This document shows positions 5,532 to 8,182 of a DNA stretch of 8,182 nt, in pieces; the stretch's first letter is position 1, and the number at the start of each line of letters is the position of its first letter. The notes under the pieces are model-generated. The model ran no database searches and was not told where the DNA came from. It worked only from the letters and a program-made list of their open reading frames with translations. Location of the stretch: positions 1 to 8,182 of the forward strand of contig CAYXVB010000163.1 in the NCBI GenBank assembly GCA_964467785.1, in the 5' to 3' direction. Both the position numbers and the translations under genes were made by a program. The DNA comes from CAYXVB01 sp964467785 (lineage in GTDB: Bacteria > Bdellovibrionota > UBA1018).

Positions 5532-6452
5532 TCACCGGCGCCAGGTTTCTCCAAGTCGTCCCAGTCTCGTCACGGAATCCGTCCCGATCATGTCGACGCC
5601 GGCTCGGGCCGCCTCGCGCCAGTAGGCCTCGGTCTCGGGCGCCGCGTAGATCCGCAGCTTGCGACCGCGCGAATGGACGGTATCGACGAGGGTTCGCAGC
5701 TTTTGACGTTCCTCTTCGGGCATTTTTCCGAGCCCCGTCCAGCGGAACGCGCTCGACCAGCGCAGCGTGTTCCATTCCCACGCCGGTACGCCGCGCGGGT
5801 CATCCGCGGATATGTCAGCCAGGTCGCGCGAGGCAAGGCGGAGCGTCCCTTTTTCCAAGTAGCGGCGGCCGTTCACCGCGCTCCCGGTCAGGATGGCCGT
5901 GACTGCGCCTTGGCGCTCGATTGTTCCGCCCTCGTTGAGCGGCCGGAAGCGAGTCAGCAGCGTTTCGTACTGGGTCAGGAGTTTTTCAAGCGCGATGATC
6001 AAGTCCGGATCATCCTGTTTGAGGTCGAGCCAGAGATAAAGCGGGCGCGGACGGGATCGCGCGAGCAGGGGCCGAAGGTAGAGATCCTCGAGCGTGCCGC
6101 GGACGAACCAGCCCGTATGGGAGACTAGGATAGTTCCGCGGGAACCGAGCCAGAGGTCCGCTTCAATGCTGTCCATACCGGCCGCGAGCGCGTCGTCCAG
6201 AGGGCGTGCGCGCTCGTAGTCGTTGTGCGAGTGCAGGAGCGGAGTGGCCGCGGCATCGCGAGCCGGATGCGAAGCCTGTTGCTCCGCAAGCGCGCGAGCG
6301 ACGGAGGGGGCGGACAGGGCTTCGCTGGCGTGTTCGAGGGCGTGCTCCAGGGGGAGGCCGGACGCGCGAAGTCCTAGAAGCAGGACAAAGCTCAGCACTT
6401 CGATCCGGCGAGGAGCGCGGCGTGGAATAAGGCGGGAAAGGCTGCGAAGCAA
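5532..6452 (-). CDS. AIM6-like PI-PLC/GDPD-fold phosphodiesterase, exported or membrane-anchored
   Basis: The product has 306 residues. The TIM-barrel phosphodiesterase landmarks are HSHNDYERARPLDDAL (H74, H76, N77, D78), SIEADLWL (E97, D99) and LVSHT (H112). These are the first catalytic His, the metal-binding Glu/Asp pair and the second catalytic His of the glycerophosphodiester phosphodiesterase/PI-PLC fold. The HNDY...RPL wording and the GTDSVTRL end are those of the AIM6-like subfamily, whose true substrate is not established; a phospholipid head group or glycerophosphodiester is the likely type. Residues 1-32 are basic then hydrophobic (IEVLSFVLLLGL), a signal peptide or anchor. The start is a TTG at 6452-6450, preceded by AGAGGA three bases away; an in-frame TGA lies just upstream, so no longer form is possible. 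It converges with the nucleotidase with a 21-bp gap and no visible terminator. Confidence 0.85.
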   Translation of the reverse strand: MLRSLSRLIPRRAPRRIEVLSFVLLLGLRASGLPLEHALEHASEALSAPSVARALAEQQASHPARDAAATPLLHSHNDYERARPLDDALAAGMDSIEADLWLGSRGTILVSHTGWFVRGTLEDLYLRPLLARSRPRPLYLWLDLKQDDPDLIIALEKLLTQYETLLTRFRPLNEGGTIERQGAVTAILTGSAVNGRRYLEKGTLRLASRDLADISADDPRGVPAWEWNTLRWSSAFRWTGLGKMPEEERQKLRTLVDTVHSRGRKLRIYAAPETEAYWREAARAGVDMIGTDSVTRLGRLGETWRR

Positions 6453-6512
6453 AGTTCCTCTTCAGGATGAGGTAATTCGCCCTGGCTGGGAAGTGCGAAC
6501 TGGCCCACCGGC

Positions 6513-6541
6513 TTGACTTCGCGGGGGTTCCCCCATAGATG
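6513..6541 (+). promoter_or_regulatory. Possible promoter with palindromic operator for the Xre/ParS-like gene
   Basis: TTGACT (6513-6518) is a 5/6 match to the -35 consensus, and TAGATG (6536-6541) is a weak -10 at 17-bp spacing. Between them is a perfect 12-bp palindrome, GGGGGTTCCCCC-type with two central T (6523-6534). An operator in the spacer would suit autoregulation by the HTH protein encoded 10 bases downstream. Transcription would start within a few bases of the ATG. The same TTG could be read as an upstream start codon. Confidence 0.35.
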
Positions 6542-6551
6542 TCGGACCCAC

Positions 6552-6941
6552 ATGATCACCGACCCCACCGCCACTGAAGCCACACTTCCGCAGCTCCTCC
6601 GCAGACTTATGCTGGATTGGGGGATTGGCGCGGAGCAGGCGGCGGCGCTCTGCCGGGTAAGTCCGGCGGTCCTTGCCGAGTGGCTGGAACGCGATCTGAG
6701 CGCCGAAGGGACCGTGCCCACGGGCATGGACAATGCCGTACCGCTCGTCGCGGTTTATAAGCGATTGCAGGCGTTCAAACCGGGCGAAGAAGGCTTAAAA
6801 TGGCTTTTTACGGCACATCCGGAATTCGGCAACGAGAAGCCGATCGACGTGATGGCTAGCTCGCTCGAGAACCTCTACTGGGTGAGCTATTGGCTCGATT
6901 CGAGTCGAGCAATCCAGGCGGCGGCTCAATTCAGGGAGTGA
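6552..6941 (+). CDS. Small HTH protein, Xre/MbcA/ParS-type antitoxin-like (orphan)
   Basis: The product has 129 residues from the ATG at 6552; a TTG at 6513 would add 13 residues but probably lies in the promoter. Residues about 12-46 (LPQLLRRLMLDWGIGAEQAAALCRVSPAVLAEWL) have the spacing of an Xre-type helix-turn-helix. Residues about 64-120 (VYKRLQAFKPGEEGLKWL, HPEFGNEKPIDVMASSLENL) resemble the toxin-binding domain of MbcA/ParS/Xre antitoxins (DUF2384 type), where (W)L....P.(L/F)G...P(I/L)D(L/V) is typical. Those antitoxins neutralise RES-domain toxins and repress their own operon. No RES or other toxin gene adjoins: upstream is a divergent phosphodiesterase and downstream an exported unknown. 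It may therefore be an orphan antitoxin or simply a regulator. The domain call is by pattern only. Confidence 0.68.
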   Translation: MITDPTATEATLPQLLRRLMLDWGIGAEQAAALCRVSPAVLAEWLERDLSAEGTVPTGMDNAVPLVAVYKRLQAFKPGEEGLKWLFTAHPEFGNEKPIDVMASSLENLYWVSYWLDSSRAIQAAAQFRE

Positions 6942-6955
6942 CAAAGATGATTCGC

Positions 6956-6984
6956 TTGCCGCCCGTAATTGGGGTTGTTAGAAT
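6956..6984 (+). promoter_or_regulatory. Promoter of the exported unknown protein
   Basis: TTGCCG (6956-6961) and TAGAAT (6979-6984, 5/6 to TATAAT) are separated by exactly 17 bp, the best sigma70-like promoter in the window. The predicted start near 6991 gives a leader of about 19 nt beginning just before AGGGGGG (6994-7000), a strong purine-rich ribosome-binding site nine bases ahead of the GTG at 7010. The gene is thus probably transcribed separately from the HTH gene whose stop is at 6941. Confidence 0.5.
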
Positions 6985-7009
6985 TTAGCCACCAGGGGGG
7001 AACTGGTGA

Positions 7010-7723
7010 GTGAAGTGGAACTTGGGTGTACTTAAAATCGCTTTCGTTTATGGTTTGGGGCTCTTTTTGGCTCAATCTAACGCGACGCAAGCTGCTCCTC
7101 AGGCCTCGGATGTCGCGTGCCTGACTCAATTCGAGGCGGAAAAGATCAAGGCACGCCTCGCTCAGGAACAGGTCCTTCGGGAAGCCGCGAAACTTCCTGC
7201 CCGTCTCTCCTCGCCTGAGTTCACTGCGGCGAAGGCCGCGATCGCGGAGTTTCGGAAAAAGGCTCAGGCCAACGAGAAGTTGGATTGGTCCTCTCCCTTC
7301 ATGAAAAAGTTCTCGGAGCGGATGCGGGCACTGATCTGGTCACGGAAGTGGAGAGCCGAGGACGCCCGATTGAGCAAACTCGGCCTAGGCTTGAATATAT
7401 TGATTGATACGGTTTCAAAAAGGGCACCGACGGTCAGCTTCATTGTTTCGGAAGGCTCGGGTGTCCTCGGAGCGCTTGATTTCGCGAATATAAAACGGGT
7501 GATCGGTACGGACGAGTGGGGTTACTCAACCCTCATGGACGAGGTCGTTAACTCCATGCCGGCTGAGTGTCAGAGTGTGATCAATCGCCACAATTCGGCC
7601 ATGGATTCCAGGTCCATCACGGACAAAGTGGTGAAGCCATTAAGCGCGCCTCCGGCAGCCCGCGATCAGGGCATGGACAACGTCCCCGCTCAATCCGGTG
7701 ACGGCGCGTCCCGAGCGGAGTAA
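7010..7723 (+). CDS. Exported protein of unknown function
   Basis: The product has 237 residues from a GTG at 7010, supported by AGGGGGG nine bases upstream. Residues 1-28 form a signal peptide (K2, hydrophobic LKIAFVYGLGLFLAQ, then SNATQA with cleavage before A29). The mature part is helical and Ala/Lys/Arg/Glu-rich at 40-125 (EAEKIKARLAQEQVLREAAKL, AKAAIAEFRKKAQ). A more globular segment follows at 125-195, and the tail 205-237 is Pro/Ala/Gly-rich. Two cysteines remain in the mature protein (C37, C187) and could form a disulfide in the periplasm. There is no lipobox and no domain that I recognise. GC is lower than in the neighbours: 29 of 60 bases at 7381-7440, against 44 of 60 at 5041-5100 in the nucleotidase. 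This could mean a fast-evolving, lineage-specific or acquired gene. It converges with the membrane-protein gene 18 bp away. Confidence 0.75.
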   Translation: MKWNLGVLKIAFVYGLGLFLAQSNATQAAPQASDVACLTQFEAEKIKARLAQEQVLREAAKLPARLSSPEFTAAKAAIAEFRKKAQANEKLDWSSPFMKKFSERMRALIWSRKWRAEDARLSKLGLGLNILIDTVSKRAPTVSFIVSEGSGVLGALDFANIKRVIGTDEWGYSTLMDEVVNSMPAECQSVINRHNSAMDSRSITDKVVKPLSAPPAARDQGMDNVPAQSGDGASRAE

Positions 7724-7726
7724 TTC

Positions 7727-7751
7727 GCGCGGCAATTTCGGTTATCCGCGC
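7727..7751 (+). terminator. Hairpin terminator after the exported protein gene
   Basis: GCGCGG (7727-7732) and CCGCGC (7746-7751) form a 6-bp all-GC stem with a 13-nt loop, followed by ATTTT (7752-7756). It begins three bases after the TAA at 7721-7723, as expected for an intrinsic terminator reading rightward. It overlaps the last codons of the converging membrane-protein gene, so the two genes share this sequence. The long loop and short T-run make it moderate at best. Confidence 0.4.
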
Positions 7752-8182
7752 ATTTTGCGCTGAAAGTCGCGCCGGCGCGCGGCCTGGCGCAAGCGCGAGA
7801 CGAGGGAAGGCCCGAAGAACACCAGGTAGTTCGAATAAATCCCGAGCAGGAACAGTCGCCCGGCCCAGTCCTCGCCCAGGAAGCGCCAGGCGAGAAAACC
7901 GAGCGAGAGCCAGCCTAGCCACTTCATCTTGACCGGGATCATGAAAAAGAGGCGGATCTCCATTTCCGGGAACAGGCCGGCCGCGGCCAAAAAGAGCGTC
8001 GTTTCGAAGTCGCTGACATTCGTGACCGGGCGCCCGAGCGCGAAAGAGATCGCGATCGTCACCGCGATCGACATCAGGAAATAGAAAGTCGTCTGGAACG
8101 CGCCCCAAATCTCCTCGATCGAGTTGAGAATGTAGTAAAGAAACCAGAGCGTGAAGATCACCCAGATCGGGCTCATTGAAAG
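7742..8182 (-). CDS. Rhomboid-like multi-pass membrane protein, N-terminus outside window
   Basis: At least 144 residues (ATG at 8176) are encoded, and the frame remains open to the window edge. Four or five hydrophobic segments are visible, with a basic C-terminal tail (RLRQAARRRDFQRK). The pattern LYY(I)...S.EE.WG.F...FYF, then AAAGLFPEMEIRLFFMIPVKMKWLGWL, resembles bacterial rhomboid/derlin-like membrane proteins with the recurring WG.F and FP..E...FF..P(V/I)K.KWL motifs. In that family another membrane segment precedes the part seen here, so the true start is probably beyond 8182 and M at 8176 is internal. I see no GxSG serine-protease motif or catalytic His in the visible part, so this is likely a non-protease relative. 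Function is unknown. The gene converges with the exported protein gene. Confidence 0.55.
   Translation of the reverse strand, partial: LSMSPIWVIFTLWFLYYILNSIEEIWGAFQTTFYFLMSIAVTIAISFALGRPVTNVSDFETTLFLAAAGLFPEMEIRLFFMIPVKMKWLGWLSLGFLAWRFLGEDWAGRLFLLGIYSNYLVFFGPSLVSRLRQAARRRDFQRKMRG

Noticed and set aside
5673..6128. 151-codon + strand frame opposite the AIM6-like gene
   Set aside because: It is an antisense shadow; the - strand has the catalytic motifs.
6962..6990. Possible third copy of the ATTGG..GGCTATT repeat tail (CCCGTAATTGGGGTTGTTAG)
   Set aside because: It lacks the hairpin and needs several mismatches. It is better explained as spacer and -10 of the promoter.

Overview
The window is GC-rich (roughly 60-65% by eye), gene-dense bacterial chromosome. 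The gene set is a NorM-type MATE transporter, a periplasmic SGNH hydrolase, a Coq4 protein, an NT5C2-type HAD nucleotidase and an AIM6-like phosphodiesterase. The wording of the UvrD/Rep helicase C-terminus ([23 protein letters not shown]) also points to a Gram-negative bacterium of the former Deltaproteobacteria, Bdellovibrionota-like or Myxococcota-like. That placement is an inference from remembered family style, not from a search. I see no tRNA, rRNA, CRISPR array, transposase gene or phage gene.

Layout. 1-99 (-): first codons of an unidentified proline-rich protein whose ATG overlaps the preceding stop. 96-~270 (-): C-terminal piece of a RuvX/YqgF-like protein without its N-terminal half. 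~270-761 (+): C-terminal piece of a UvrD/Rep-type helicase without its ATPase core. These two pieces meet head to head with both 5' parts missing, which is the signature of an inversion or of a chimeric assembly. 797-931: a 135-bp non-coding inverted repeat whose arms each contain a hairpin, with one compensated base pair between the arms; it resembles a REP doublet (REPIN/BIME) or a small MITE. 923-3990 (-): three co-directional genes, MATE transporter, exported SGNH hydrolase and Coq4, with gaps of 50 and 60 bp, plausibly one transcription unit. 4068-5510 (+): NT5C2-type nucleotidase, divergent from the MATE gene across an AT-richer 77-bp spacer. 5532-6452 (-): AIM6-like PI-PLC/GDPD-fold phosphodiesterase with a TTG start, convergent with the nucleotidase. 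6552-6941 (+): small Xre/MbcA/ParS-type HTH protein with no toxin beside it. 7010-7723 (+): exported protein of unknown function with its own good promoter and visibly lower GC. 7742-8182 (-): multi-pass rhomboid-like membrane protein, probably cut at its N-terminus by the window edge.

There is no single pathway here. The cell-envelope theme (efflux pump, exported esterase, membrane-anchored phosphodiesterase, exported unknown, membrane protein) is loose, and Coq4 and the nucleotidase are stand-alone metabolic genes. The most unusual signals are the helicase/resolvase junction and the structured inverted repeat just beside it.
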